Below the pieces are notes generated by a model, which made no database searches, was not told where the DNA came from, and worked only from the letters and a program-made list of their open reading frames with translations. A stretch of DNA of 64,000 nt from Hygrocybe punicea (lineage: Eukaryota; Basidiomycota; Agaricomycetes; Agaricales; Hygrophoraceae): the NCBI GenBank assembly GCA_963556145.1, contig OY744465.1:4278001-4342000 (forward strand), written 5' to 3'. The translations under genes and the position numbers were made by a program. Shown here in pieces: positions 11,686 to 22,192 of the stretch (positions are counted from its first letter, which is position 1; each line of letters starts with the position of its first letter).

Positions 11686-12031
11686 TCGTGAGGTGGGTCT
11701 TCATTGTCGCCTCGTCCATTCCCCTCGTTAGCCGATGTCATTGGGACTGGATTTGGTGTTGGTGTTGTAAGTGGTGGTGGAGGCGACAATGGTCGCGATC
11801 ATCCGCATTTGATGCGGCAGGTGGCTGCTGCCGCCGGTTAGTGTTGCCAAAGTTCAGTTCGGTCCGGTTCCGACCCTTTTTGGCGGAACCGCGAACTGAA
11901 CTTCGGGTCCGGTTTGGCGCATGGCCAAACCTGGACCCGGACGGCATTGAACCGTTTCTCCGTGTTTGGTCTGGGTTCAGACGCGGTCTGAACCCCGGAC
12001 CAAGGTGGGCTCACCCCATGAGCTCCGTTCT

Positions 12032-12083
12032 CCTCGCGAATGGCAGGCACGTATCAATCGATACGGCGCTACACTTCGCGAGG
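12032..12083. repeat. Compound dyad motif
   Basis: CCTCGCGAA and TTCGCGAGG, perfect 9-bp arms 52 bp apart outer to outer, around TATCAATCGATA. Confidence 0.8.
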
Positions 12084-12099
12084 TAGTTGGGCTGCGGGG

Positions 12100-12459
12100 G
12101 AGCCGTCCGGCGCTGCTGCTGCCGCCGCTGTCACTGCTGCCGTTGCTGCCGCTGCCGGCGCTGCTGCTGCTGCCGTTGCCGTTGCTGCTGCCACTGCTGC
12201 TGCTGCTGTCGTGGCCATTGCTGCTGCCGCCGTTGCTGCTGCCGCCGTTGCTGCTGTTGCTGTTGCTGCTGCTGCCGGCATTGCTGCTGCTGCTGGCCGT
12301 CATAGTTGTGGTTGCCGTTGTTGTTGCCGCCGCTGGTGGTGATGTTGGATGGCTTTGGCTGTTGCCGCTGCCGCTGCTGCTGCTGCTGCTGCCGTTGCTG
12401 CCGGCGCTGCTGCTTCCGCTGTTGCTGCTGCTGCTGGCCGTTGCCGTTGTCGTTGCCTG

Positions 12460-12496
<37 letters not shown>

Positions 12497-12720
12497 CCGC
12501 TGGTGGTGGTGGTGGTGTTGCGGCTGCCCCACGTCCATTGGCATTGCGTTGGCGTTGGCATCCATCTTGTGCCAATGTGGTTGCGATGTGGTCGCAGTCG
12601 AGTTGCCTGCCGCAAATAACATTAGTAAAGTTAAGAAAAAAATGGAAACTTACCTTTGAACACAACACAAATTGTGTTGTGTTCAACCCGCATTGAAGTT
12701 GCTGTGTTGCGTGAAAGGTC
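12100..12720 (-). CDS. Intron-containing Q/N/H-rich cargo ORF of hA element
   Basis: Product and function unknown. Read on the minus strand, a short exon around ACACAACACAATTTGTGTTG (about 12660-12690) ends at GGTAAGTTTCC. A roughly 50-nt intron has a TTTACTAATG branch-like site and ends in GCGGCAG near 12608. The second exon starts GCAACTCGACTGCGACC and becomes an array of CAG/CAA/AAC/GGC codons. In the best frame it yields HWHKMDANANAMPMDVGQ, then poly-Q/N/R. The intron and exon start are conserved in the copies at 19.5 kb and, with different termini, at 34.1 kb, which argues that a transcript of this strand is real. All three frames are open in the repeat part, so the protein frame is uncertain. 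Confidence 0.4.
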
Positions 12721-12989
12721 ACAGCCGGTCACATGATGCCGTTTGACATGAAATAGTAAGTAAAGAAATACGAAAAACAAATGAAATCAATACCTTAAAA
12801 ATATCCGCGTTCGCGGTTTGAACGCGGTTTGGAGCCGTTCAGGAAATCCGGCAGGCCTCGAAACCCGGAACTGAACCTGCGGTCCGGTTCAGCACTTGGC
12901 TGAACTTAGACCGAACTTAGGGTTCGGTTCGGGGTTTGAACCGGGTTCGGCTAGGTTCGGAACCGAACTACGGCAACACTACCGCCAGT

Positions 12990-13140
12990 GTTGCTCTGCT
13001 GCTGCTGCCGGCGTTGCTGTTGCTGCTGCTGCTGCTGCTGCTGCTGTTGCGGTTGCTGTTGCTGGGGATCATTTGGCCATCGTCGTCGTTGTCGCTGTTG
13101 TCGTCGTCGGGGTGGTGGCATTGGTGGTGTTGCCACTGCC

Positions 13141-13174
<34 letters not shown>

Positions 13175-13180
13175 TCGATT
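12990..13180. repeat. CTG/GTT trinucleotide block of outer hA element
   Basis: CTG-rich and GTT-rich runs, with (CTG)n near 13145-13172. Same style as the other hA cargo arrays but a different copy. Confidence 0.75.
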
Positions 13181-15012
13181 CACTCCGACTCGCGTTGGAA
13201 CGCGAGGGATGTTGTTGGGTGGAGTTGACCATGGGTGCCTTCTTTATGCGGTCAAGGTGGGCCACAGGGGGCTGTTCTATGTAAGAGAATGTCAGTAAAA
13301 TATAGTATGAAGCCATTACTTACCGTGGTTGTTGAGTAACGTTAGTGTTGAGTCGAAATTGGGGTGTTGCACGAGTATGTTTAAGGTCACATGACTTAAG
13401 TTCACGTGACTGCATAGAAAAAAATGTGAAAAATTAAGTATCTAAATGAGTATCTACGTAGGTAACTATACATTACGGTTCGCGGTTTGAACCGCATGTC
13501 AGTGCCAGAACTGCAAACCGGGTTCGGATCGGTTCCAAACCGAACTTCGGCAGCACTAACCTTTGAGCACGGAATCTCTCATATGGTCAATCCTAGTTTC
13601 CCTACAACTCTTCCGCGACCCACGTACGAGCGAGATATAAGTGCACTGCACGCCGATCTACACGCGTGTGGCTTGGACATCTTCGCTGTATCTTAACCGA
13701 GCAACCTGGTCTCAATATGCTGAAACACCACTGTTAAACATGTCCTATACGTTCAGACACCGAGTCCGATACCAAAAATGTAATTCATCCGGTTTATCTT
13801 CATCTTTTCACTGACTTTCATGTGATATTCACCGTTATTCAAATCCTTCGCCATTCCGTTACCGTTTCGTCGTTTTCATGCGATATCTCACCACATTTCT
13901 ATTTCACTCGTCCACCCTTAAACCCCTATCCTCTAAAGTATAAAAAATGTCCTGTAGTAGAAAATAAAATAAAAAAAGAACCCAGTTCTCCCCTCTCCAC
14001 TAGTTTGCATCTTAAATTTAAAGATCCAGTCATTCCTACTCAAATCTGCGTCTTTTCTCGTTGCATACTCTCCGCTATCACGACCTAAGTCGTAGCGTAG
14101 AACCCTCATCTCGTCGTGTCATCACTGCGTATCGCGCTGTCATCTAGGACACCCAGCTAAGCCTTCTGATTCTTGTTTATCACTGCATTGCGATATCACG
14201 TTATCTCGCGACTCTTCACGTTTGTTTATTTGATTGCACATATTATCGCGCATTATCGCGTTATTCTCGGGAATGTCCCAAGTCCTGTTCACACCTTTGT
14301 GACATTTTCATCTTTTATTATCTCTTTATCCAGGGTCATAGACATGGAAACCATATCACTGCTTTGTCATGGCCGCTTTTGGACCAAATCCAGCAACCTC
14401 ATAAGCCCCCGAGTCCCAATTCTAGGGGACGGATCTCATCGGATGTGATTCCCAATTTCAGACTTGCCCTATATATGCATCCCCTCAGCCTTACAGAGAT
14501 ATGTATGATTTTAGATCTTTTTCTTGGACATTCATTTTCCCCTCCATTTTTCTGTCTCTGTCGCATTGCAACCTCCCTCTTCAGATCCCCTTTCCAACTT
14601 TCCTTTGTAGTTTCCATCGGCCAAAATAGACATGACCGAAAGTAGACGACCCACTCATGTACTATAAAAACAGTCCCCAACAACCATACAAAAAACAAGA
14701 TACCCTTAGTCCCCATTTCCCTACAGTCAGAATCATCTTTTAATCCCTTCAAATGCTTGCCCTTGTGGATCCTTAGACTTTTGTAGTTGTCCTCATTGAC
14801 CTCCTCTTAGTTCCTATCATTCGTTCATTGTTTCCAACCCAACCCACCATACCTGACATTGTTGGCATCATCAGGTTCATTGTTATTTACCCATTTTCAG
14901 TCTGGATTATCGTTATTTGTCCATTTTCTTAGTTTTATATGGCAGCTTTACTTTCCATCTCTTTTACCACTATCTCTGACACTGGTTATCCACTGTCACT
15001 TCTACGCTGACA

Positions 15013-16405
15013 CCCCTAGGTTAGGACTTATGTTCCAAAGCCACCCTGAAGCCACATTGTTACATTTTACAACTCCACAACTCCGATTCCAACTCCATTA
15101 CCTGCCATAACAATTCTGCTTTACCACACCTTCATTTTTTATTTCCTTGTGCCTTTTGTCTTCTTTTGGACATTGTTGTTTATTCTTGTTCTTGTTTTTG
15201 TTTTATCCATTCTTCTAGAACAATCCAGACCAACCATGGACACATCCCCACGTGACCTTGCTGTACCCAAATAGTCCCCTTGCCAATGGGCATCACTCTC
15301 ACTGTCCTTGCTGTATGACATACAGTCTTCCCAAACCAACTCACAATGGCTATCCTCACCAAACAGTTCATAACTGTGATGATCATTGGTGCCATAGTGA
15401 TCACCTTCCTGATTGGTTTCTACAACATCATGATTTACCTCTGGAAAAGGCAACCTTCCTTCATTGATGAAACCGGCATCTGCTGTAGTAGTTGTGCCTG
15501 GCACATCATGTGACTGGACCCTTAGTCAGTAGGCAGTTCCCAATGTAGTAGTCAGTCCAGAACTCTATTACCCCATCCATCTCAGACTTTCCGCACGATA
15601 CCATCCCTGATTCTGTGAGGTCCCTCAGACCCACTCCACCACCTTGACAGTATACCAACACGTAATTGACAATTTCCATTCCCAGATATATGGTTTCCAC
15701 TTTGTATCCCGTGCCTACCATTATCCTCCCTGACCATCCTATGACATTCCTCATCTGCATGTATACTCTGAGCAATCCTCAATCACAAGACATTTCACTG
15801 TTCCCTCCAACCTGACCATCACCAAAGCACACACATTCAGACTTCGACCACAGACCATACGACTTCCCAATACAGTGAACCAACCCCTATTGTGTATTGT
15901 TCACACATCATCACTTCAATGCAGTACCCAATGACTTGTTCCCACAGCTTGTCACCTGTGCCATGACTTGAAACCTGGACCCACATTCATTTATTCTTTT
16001 CCATATGTAACCTTGATACCTCCCACACTCATTTACAACAATACCCTTTCTTGGACGAATACTGACATCAGGTGGACTGCATTGTTCCACACACAGGACA
16101 AGACATCACCCCTCAATATGTCATTGACACAGACATCGTTGAAAGGGTGCACTGCGGTAATGTGAACGGAATCAAATACCAATTCTACCACAGTGCTGTA
16201 CGAATTCTGAGGGGTTCAATCTCAATCCAAAAGGTTAATAAAAATACTCAGAGGTGCTCTGAATAGTGGCGATGATGTTTCTGATGTGCACAGCGTGTGT
16301 GAAACAGTCAGCGATGTTTTCAGCGTATATGTAACACTTTGTAGAAGGAACGCAAAGTTTAATAGAGCATAGCGGAGCTATCGCATGGACAGCGCAGTAA
16401 AGAGG
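15013..16405. other. LTR-C interior remnant or unassigned stretch
   Basis: It should be retroelement interior if LTR-C at 15012 is a 3' LTR, but I see no protease, reverse transcriptase, RNase H or integrase motif on either strand. Several medium frames are open on both strands without recognisable motifs. It may be a non-autonomous interior or strongly decayed. Confidence 0.35.
15346..15513 (+). CDS. Possible small membrane peptide (speculative)
   Basis: A 55-codon frame from ATG at 15346 to TGA at 15511 encodes one strongly hydrophobic segment (FITVMIIGAIVITFLIGFYN) followed by a basic motif (WKRQ) and a cysteine-containing tail (CCSSC). This is the layout of a single-pass membrane peptide. 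T-rich sequence produces hydrophobic runs by chance, there is no homologous copy in the window, and an overlapping minus-strand frame exists, so this is only a candidate. Confidence 0.15.
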   Translation: MAILTKQFITVMIIGAIVITFLIGFYNIMIYLWKRQPSFIDETGICCSSCAWHIM

Positions 16406-16942
16406 TGATATGATAGACTGGAATCGGGGGTATACAAGACGTCTCTCTAGTATGTAAACCATAGAGGGTATTTATGTGAAGTTGGTTGTTAGGACAATAA
16501 AGGGTGAAGAAGGCAAGACAAATAGACGGTGCACAACGGAACTATGGTGCAATAGGGATGAAATGGAACTGAAACAAAGGGTATAGCACCATGCGAAGCA
16601 ATTTCCAAAATATCTGGAGGATAGGAGCTATAATGTTTGAAATAAGTGAAACATGTCACATAAAGGCTTCCCTGGAACTGGAATGGAATCAGAATGGAAT
16701 AGGGTGAATGGTATAAGCGTGGGTGATGTCAGAGAGGCTCGAAATATGTTTCCGAAGGGGCCGAAGAGCTCCGAAGAAAATCACAGTAATGTCAAAGTAT
16801 CGCCTGTATCGCGCGCATATCGCAGTCACATCGCAATGGAGATACATATAAATCAGGATGTTTCACAGTGAATCGCAGCATGTCGAGACTAGAATAGGTC
16901 CAATAGAACATTTCCGTGCTTAGGGATGTGTGCTGCGTATCA
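16406..16942 (-). mobile_element. LTR-like fragment related to LTR-B
   Basis: On the minus strand it begins TGATACGCAGCACACATCCC at 16942, close to the LTR-B start TGATACGCAGTCTCTCCC, and has a CGCGAT-rich composition with a TATA-like ATTTATATGTATC near 16847. A possible end TATCA falls at 16406. No duplication or adjoining interior found. Confidence 0.35.
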
Positions 16943-17020
16943 TCGTCATCCAGCACAGCATATGCTGTTCGCATGTCTGACCTCGACTATCCCACCATCC
17001 TTGTCACTATATCCACGCTA

Positions 17021-17403
17021 CAGTATTCAATGGCTCCTTTGAACACAAAAATTACCCTCAAATGCCACAGGTAGCCAAATTCTCTTGAACAAAATCTGAA
17101 TAGACAGAAGGTTGCTCATCTATCCAAAGACCTCTCATACCAATTTTTAAAGAAATCTGTTGATACTGGAATGTTTTATGGTCAAAACATTAGTGTTCAA
17201 AGGAGTGATCGGATTTCTCTCTACTTTATCAATATTCAGTTTCCAATTTTATTGGTGGTTCTGAATAAAAAACAATATCTAGATAGGTTCAGATAATACA
17301 CTGAAGGAATTAGAACATTTTTTAGCAGTAGAAATCAGGACAGAATCAATTATATCAGGGTGTTCAAAGGACTGGTAGTGTTCAAAGGAGCCATTGAACA
17401 CTG
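17021..17403. mobile_element. Tc1/mariner-type MITE
   Basis: Terminal inverted repeats CAGTATTCAATGGCTCCTTT and its near-complement (28 bp with 1-2 mismatches), flanked by TA (17019-17020 and 17404-17405). AT-rich interior, no gene. The CAG start fits pogo-like relatives such as the truncated transposase at 1.2-1.9 kb. Confidence 0.85.
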
Positions 17404-17600
17404 TACCTCAAGACACTCTCTTCTAGGCAATGACACGGGTATACCCACAGGTGTCCCGAGGCCGACCTGGACCCGGACCCGCTCCAACTCGTACCCGTCT
17501 ACCCATGGGTCTTTTTTCAGCAGGTAGATGGCAGGTAGCGGCGGGTTGGGTATGGGTATTGACCCGCACAGGAAACCCGGTGGGTTCCAGCCCACATCTA

Positions 17601-17653
17601 CCTCGCATTGCTGACATGCATGTCAATTGACATGGTGCTGTGCAAACGCGAGG
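17601..17653. repeat. Compound dyad motif
   Basis: CCTCGCATT ... TGTCAATTGACA ... ACGCGAGG, 53 bp, in the left part of the hC element. Confidence 0.7.
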
Positions 17654-18314
17654 AGTGGGGGGGCTGGGAACCACGCGATGAGTGGTTCTTGTGGGGAGTG
17701 GGGGGGCTGGGAACCAGGTGACGGGTGGTTCTCATGGGTGAGAGTTTCTCGCCCATCATATCCGTCTCCTCGTTCCCTGCACCATCTCCCATTCTCCCCT
17801 TCCTCTCATCCTCCTTCGTCGTCTCAAACCTCACATATGCATCAGCCCACGTTTTGATGCTGTTGAGCCTTGGCATTTGCAGTTGTGGTGTCTGGATGGT
17901 GGCATCGTAATTCTGGGCTGGTGTGGGCATGTACCTGGGTCCCAGGGGAGGAGCAGGGCCTAGGGCACATTTGGGCACATTTCCTTGCACGGGCACAGGG
18001 TTTGGGGCTGGGGTGGGACTTGAGATGTGTTCAGACGTGTTTTGCAGTGGGGACGGTGTGTTTGGGGCTGATGCAGGCACATGATGCGTCCCCCATTGGG
18101 TTTTGGGCACGGGGCTTCACATTTGGGCACTATTTGATGATGGGGCGTCGTGCAACATATTCGGACATGATTTCGCGTGAGGATGGGGCCGTTTGGGTCG
18201 ACATGGAGATGCCGTTGGTGGGTGATGTTTGTGTTGAGGCAGAGGCGGTGGGCACTTGCTGGGGGAAAATGGAGGTGTTGGTAAGGGTCCATTTGTGTTG
18301 ATGCTGATATGTGG
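17654..18314. other. hC interior, no gene recognised
   Basis: GT-rich on the plus strand with repeated GGGGCTGGGAACCA units at 17657-17715. Minus-strand frames are proline/histidine-rich low complexity. I see no conserved motif. Confidence 0.45.
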
Positions 18315-18524
18315 TGATACACCTGTATCACCGCTGAGCCCCGATTTGGTTTATTTTAGATTTCTTTCTTTTCTTATTTACTTCAGTATTTAAAGACTGT
18401 AGTAAATAGCAACAAACAAGACTCCTTTTCCCCTTTCACTTTGAGTTTGAGCTCTCTTGAGTGGCTTCGGAGACCCACGACCTTGCATTCACACTTGGTC
18501 CCCACAAGGACCACAAGTGTATCA
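18315..18524 (+). repeat. LTR-E, 5' copy
   Basis: TGATACACC ... GTGTATCA, 210 bp, near-identical to 30899-31108. The next bases TTTTGGAGCCCACTGCAAGG (18525-18544) look like the primer binding site shared with LTR-B and LTR-D. Confidence 0.85.
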
Positions 18525-19475
18525 TTTTGGAGCCCACTGCAAGGGATTGTTTCTTTTGGATTTTCGCCTACCTAGTCTCTCTTATTTCGTTGTTTTCCTC
18601 CCTTCCACCACTGCGATTTCCATTCCAACGACTTCTTTTGATTTTACTACCTCATTTTTGACATCGCTGACTAGTGTTGGGGAAGTTCAGTCTCAGACCG
18701 ACCCAAACCCGGTTTAGACCGAACCGAAACCGGCAGTTTCGGTTTCGGTTTGGGAAATTTCGGCTGAGACCGAACCGTTCAGTCTCCGGTTTGGAGATTT
18801 GGCCGCGGGCCGAAACGGTTTCAAACTCAGTTTGAACCGCAAACCGACAGTCCAAAGTCGGCTACATGGCTGACTTCGAAAGTCACCCAAAGTCACCAAC
18901 CCCACCAACAACACCCCTGATATATGCCAAACGAAGACGATGGAGCACCCGAGGTTGACAAAACAGGCGGTGGGGTACTCCCTGCCGCCCGCATATGTTT
19001 TTTAATTTTATTTATTCGAACTTAACTAACGCATTTACAAATTACAGGTTGATGCACCACCACGGCCACCACCACCACCACCACCACCACCACCACCACG
19101 ACAACGACCACAACAATGGCAACGACAACAGCAATGGTTACAACCACCGTCAACGCCACGCCGGATGCGCCAACAGCAACGCCCATGGCCCACCCCCAGC
19201 GCAACGTAGTGTTGCCGTAGTTCAGTTCCGAACCTAGCCAAACCCGGTTCAAACCCCGAACCGAACCCTAAGTTCGGTCTAAGTTCAGCCAAGTGCTGAA
19301 CCGGACCGCGGGTTCAGTTCCGGGTTTCGAGGCCTGCCGGATTTCCTGAACGGCTCCAAACCGCGTTCAAACCGCGAACGCGGATATTTTTAAGGTATTG
19401 ATTTCATTTGTTTTTCGTATTTCTTTACTTACTATTTCGTGTTAAACGGCATCATGTGACTGGCCGTGACCTTTC

Positions 19476-20075
19476 ATGCAACACAGCAACTTCAACGCGG
19501 GTTGAACACAACACAATTTGTGTTGTGTTCAAAGGTAAGTTTCCATTTTTTTCTTAACTTTACTAATGTTATTTGCGGCAGGCAACTCGACTGCGACCAC
19601 ATCGCAACCACATTGGCACAAGATGAATGCCAACGCCAACGCAATGCCAACGGACGCGGGGCAGCCGCAACACCACCACCACCACCACCACCACCAGCGG
19701 CAGCAACAGCAATGGCAAAGGCAACGGCAACCAGGCAACGACAACGGCAATGGCCAGCAGCAGCAGCAACAGCGGAAGCAGCAGCGCCGGCAGCAACGGC
19801 AGCAGCAGCAGCGGCAACAGCCAAAGCCATCCAACATCACCACCAGCGGCGGCAACAACAACGGCAACCACAACTATGACGGCCAGCAGCAGCAGCAGCA
19901 ACAGCAACAGCAGCAACGGCGGCAGCAGCAACGGCAGCAGCAGCAACGGCCACGACAGCAGCAGCAGCAGTGGCAGCAGCAACGGCGATGGCAGCAGCAG
20001 CAGCGCCGGCAGCGGCAGCAACGGCAGCAGTGACAGCGGTGGCAGCAGCAGCACCAGACGGCTCCCCCGCAGCCC
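19476..20075 (+). CDS. Intron-containing Q/N-rich cargo ORF of hA element
   Basis: Unknown product. The first exon contains the dyad AACACAACACAATTTGTGTTG and ends at AAAG/GTAAGT (19530). The intron of about 50 nt carries TTTACTAATG and ends GCGGCAG (19581). The second exon begins GCAACTCGACTGCGACC and soon becomes CAG/CAA/AAC/GGC arrays to about 20060. In the frame that best resembles coding, the exon reads HWHKMNANANAMPTDAGQ, then His, Gln, Arg and Asn tracts. Conservation of donor, branch and acceptor in four elements supports splicing. The low-complexity part is open in all frames, so only transcript evidence could settle the frame. Subcellular role not inferable. Confidence 0.4.
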
Positions 20076-20080
20076 AACTA

Positions 20081-20132
20081 CCTCGCGAAGTGTAGCGCCG
20101 TATCGATTGATACGTGCCTGCCATTCGCGAGG
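20081..20132. repeat. Compound dyad motif
   Basis: CCTCGCGAA ... TATCGATTGATA ... TTCGCGAGG, 52 bp, perfect arms; same spacing as at 12032-12083 and 34708-34759. Confidence 0.8.
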
Positions 20133-20850
20133 AGAACGGAGCTCATGGGGTGAGCCCACCTCGGTCCGGGGTTCAGACCACGTCTGAACCCAGACCGAAC
20201 GTGGAGAAACGGTTCAATGCCGTCCGGGTCCAGGTTTGGCCATGCGCCAAACCGGACCCGAAGTTCAGTTCGCGGTTCCGCCAAAAAGGGTCGGAACCGG
20301 ACCGAACTGAACTTCAGCAACACTAGCGCAATGCCAAACGCGTTCAAAACGCGCGCCAAACGTACGTGAATGGGGTGGAGTCAACAAGGTGGAAGAGCAG
20401 CATGGGTGGTGCATCCACCCCGCTCCTTCGTGGTATGTACCTTTATTCATTTTTTCATTGATTTATTTGTCCATTATAGAACACGGCACCGTACCACCAC
20501 CACCACGCAACACTAACACCACCGAGGAAGGCCAACGCGGGGTCAACCCGGCCGTCGTTGTGTACAACGCGTATGACGCGTCCGGACACCCTCACGAAGA
20601 GGCTCCTATGCCACCACCACCACGTGTCCGCCGAAAACAACCAAAGCGGCCCAGCCGTCGTCGCGTGCACAACACGTATGACGCGCGGGGCACCACCACC
20701 ACCACCATCATGCGTCCACAGAAAACGGCCAACGCGGTCAACCCACATCGCATGTACAACGCGTGTGACGCGTCAGGACACCCATGGAGAAGCTCGCGTG
20801 CGGCTCAATGCCGGCGCAGGGTGTGCCAGCACCCCAGCACCCCAATCTCA

Positions 20851-20902
20851 CCTCGCAAACAGGCTGGCCATGTCAATTGACGTGCGCAGCACTGTTGCGA
20901 GG
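20851..20902. repeat. Compound dyad motif
   Basis: CCTCGCAAA ... TGTCAATTGACG ... TTGCGAGG, 52 bp, in the outer hA element 18672-21096. Confidence 0.75.
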
Positions 20903-21214
20903 TCAGAATGGTGCAGGGGCACTGAGCACTAGCGGTCCGCGGTTCAGACCGCGTTTGGACCGAAACCGAACCGATGCAAACGGTTTGCATCGGTTTTGGT
21001 CTGGTTTGGGGACTTTGGGTGGAAAACCGGACCATTCGGTTTCCAGTTTGGGCAAAAAGGCCCCAAACCGGACCAAACCGAACTTCCCCAACACTATCGC
21101 TGACATCTCTGACTGCAGAATTGACATCTCTTGCATCTCCGACCTCAGCGATTGTTTGCATTCATTCCTTTCCTTTTCTCACAGCTCTCTGCGACCCTCT
21201 GACACCATTTGACC

Positions 21215-22054
21215 ATGGATGACTTCTATATGCCCTCCTGACATGATGAGACTGCACCTACCTTCGATCCTCAGCACCCATGACAACTCCGACACTATTT
21301 CGATGACCTAGACCATTTGTTCTCGACATATGGAGTGTCCAATGATCAGGAGAAGATATCATATGCCCAAACTTACATCAATCTCGATACCTATGAACTG
21401 TGGACAGAGGTTTCTAATGACCATCCTGGGTGTAGCTATTCCGATTTCATCGCTGCCATTTCTCAATTCTACCCTGGAGCAGATAATGAGAGAACATGGT
21501 CCATTGCAGATATGGAGAATCTCGTCTCCCAGCAGTCTCTCCTCGAAATTTGCAATACCTTTGATTTAGGATCTTATTATCGCTCATTCCTCACCATCTC
21601 CGCATTCCTTGTTTGGAAAGGTCATATCTCCACAGCAGAACAGAGTCGAGCATTTCTCCGAGGCTTCCAGGCATCTCTTCACATTGGAATCCTGTCGCGT
21701 CTTGCAATAAAGTTCCCCAACCACTTTCCAGATGATCCCTATGTTCTCGACGACATTCGCGACGCTGTGACTTTTGTACTTCATTTTGCGAATACAAACC
21801 GTACTGCGACTGCGACTGCGACATTCTCAGCCCCTCAGGCTTCGCATAGCACCTCCGATTCACCTTCTACATTATCCACATCGTCACTCGACTTCGCATC
21901 TCTCCTAGAGGATCTGACGCACACAATAGTCAATTGTATAAAGTGCCAACCATCACAGCCCATTGTCACGACCTTCGCCACTCAGCCAGAGCCTCTACAA
22001 GCCCCTTCCACCGTCGCACAGTCTCCAACAGCCCCACAGACAATTGCACAATGA
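21215..22054 (+). pseudogene. gag: Ty3-type Gag of LTR-E element
   Basis: The frame from ATG 21215 encodes a retrotransposon Gag that parallels the LTR-B Gag at 49420-51870 segment by segment: FDPQHP-x-QLRHYFDDLDHLF, then YELWTEV, YPGADNERTWSIADMENLV, EQSRAFLRGFQ and FPDDPYVLDDI. The protein would assemble the capsid-like particle. Unlike the LTR-B Gag there is no zinc knuckle; a Ser/Thr/Pro-rich tail follows. Two in-frame TGA codons (21239-21241 and 21281-21283) interrupt it. The second stands where the family has Arg (HPRQLR-type), implying CGA to TGA. The leader upstream is interrupted by the hA element 18672-21096. Confidence 0.8.
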
Positions 22055-22192
22055 ATATTCGAGATAGAGCAGGAGATAGCAATATTACGACAGTACTCTG
22101 CTCCCAAGCAAGGGATCTCCGATGCTGCAACAGGCAGCAAACATTATGCGACACAATTAGGTCACCCAGACGACCACATAGAGCCAGAGACA

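Larger units (their letters stand above)
11839..12981 (-). mobile_element. hA hAT-like element (nested)
   Basis: Ends TAGTGTTGCCAAAGTTCAG and CCGAACTACGGCAACACTA; duplications CCGCCGGT (11831-11838) and CCGCCAGT (12982-12989), differing by one transition. Organisation is the reverse complement of 19207-20325: GGTTCGG subterminal blocks at both ends, one dyad (12032-12083), then trinucleotide cargo, an intron (around 12608-12655) and an AT-rich likely upstream region (12730-12810). Confidence 0.9.
10259..13558. mobile_element. hA hAT-like element (outer), 3.3 kb with nested elements
   Basis: Left end TAGTGTTGCCGAAGTTCAG, right end CGAACTTCGGCAGCACTA. Duplications are CCCTTTGA (10251-10258) and ACCTTTGA (13559-13566). 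The undisturbed LTR-B copies show the empty site (CTCTCCCTTTGGGCACGG), which proves insertion. The interior holds dyad motifs (10493-10795), an LTR-C copy, another hA element (11839-12981) and trinucleotide-rich cargo at 12990-13180. No transposase. Confidence 0.9.
10236..14358 (-). mobile_element. Solo LTR-B, split by hA element
   Basis: 10236-10258 (TGATATGCAGTCTCTCCC...) plus 13567-14358 (GCACGGAATCTCTCAT ... ACCATATCA) reconstitute an LTR matching the two LTRs of the Ty3 element at 35860-36697 and 52115-52942, in the opposite map orientation to those copies. No internal region accompanies it, so it is a solo LTR. No clean duplication (CCAC versus CTGC), consistent with age. It lies inside LTR-C and is itself interrupted by the hA element 10259-13558. 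Confidence 0.85.
10087..15012 (-). mobile_element. LTR-C, 3' LTR copy split by a 4.1-kb nest
   Basis: Read on the minus strand, an LTR starts TGTCAGCGTAGAAGTG at 15012, preceded by the purine stretch CCTAACCTAGGGG. It runs to 14359, is interrupted by the solo LTR-B (10236-14358), and resumes at 10235 to end near 10087 (GAGTCTCTATA). The two pieces together (about 800 bp) align along their length with the uninterrupted copy at 10868-11685. Because the purine tract precedes the LTR, this is a 3' LTR, with retroelement interior expected to the right (15013 onward). Confidence 0.7.
19207..20325 (+). mobile_element. hA hAT-like element (nested, complete)
   Basis: Ends TAGTGTTGCCGTAGTTCAG and CTGAACTTCAGCAACACTA; duplications GCGCAACG (19199-19206) and GCGCAATG (20326-20333), one transition apart. 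It holds GGTTCGG subterminal blocks, an AT-rich segment (19380-19440) that may be the promoter, the intron-containing Q-rich cargo and one dyad (20081-20132). It is the inverted counterpart of 11839-12981. Confidence 0.92.
18672..21096. mobile_element. hA hAT-like element (2.4 kb, contains a second one)
   Basis: Left end TAGTGTTGGGGAAGTTCAG, right end CGAACTTCCCCAACACTA; perfect duplication TCGCTGAC (18664-18671, 21097-21104). Own interior: a CAC-rich array (19050-19110) just after an intron-like acceptor AAATTACAG (19047), a second intron-like segment GTATGT...ATTATAG (about 20434-20478), and one dyad (20851-20902). It lies in the 5' leader of the LTR-E gag. Confidence 0.92.
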
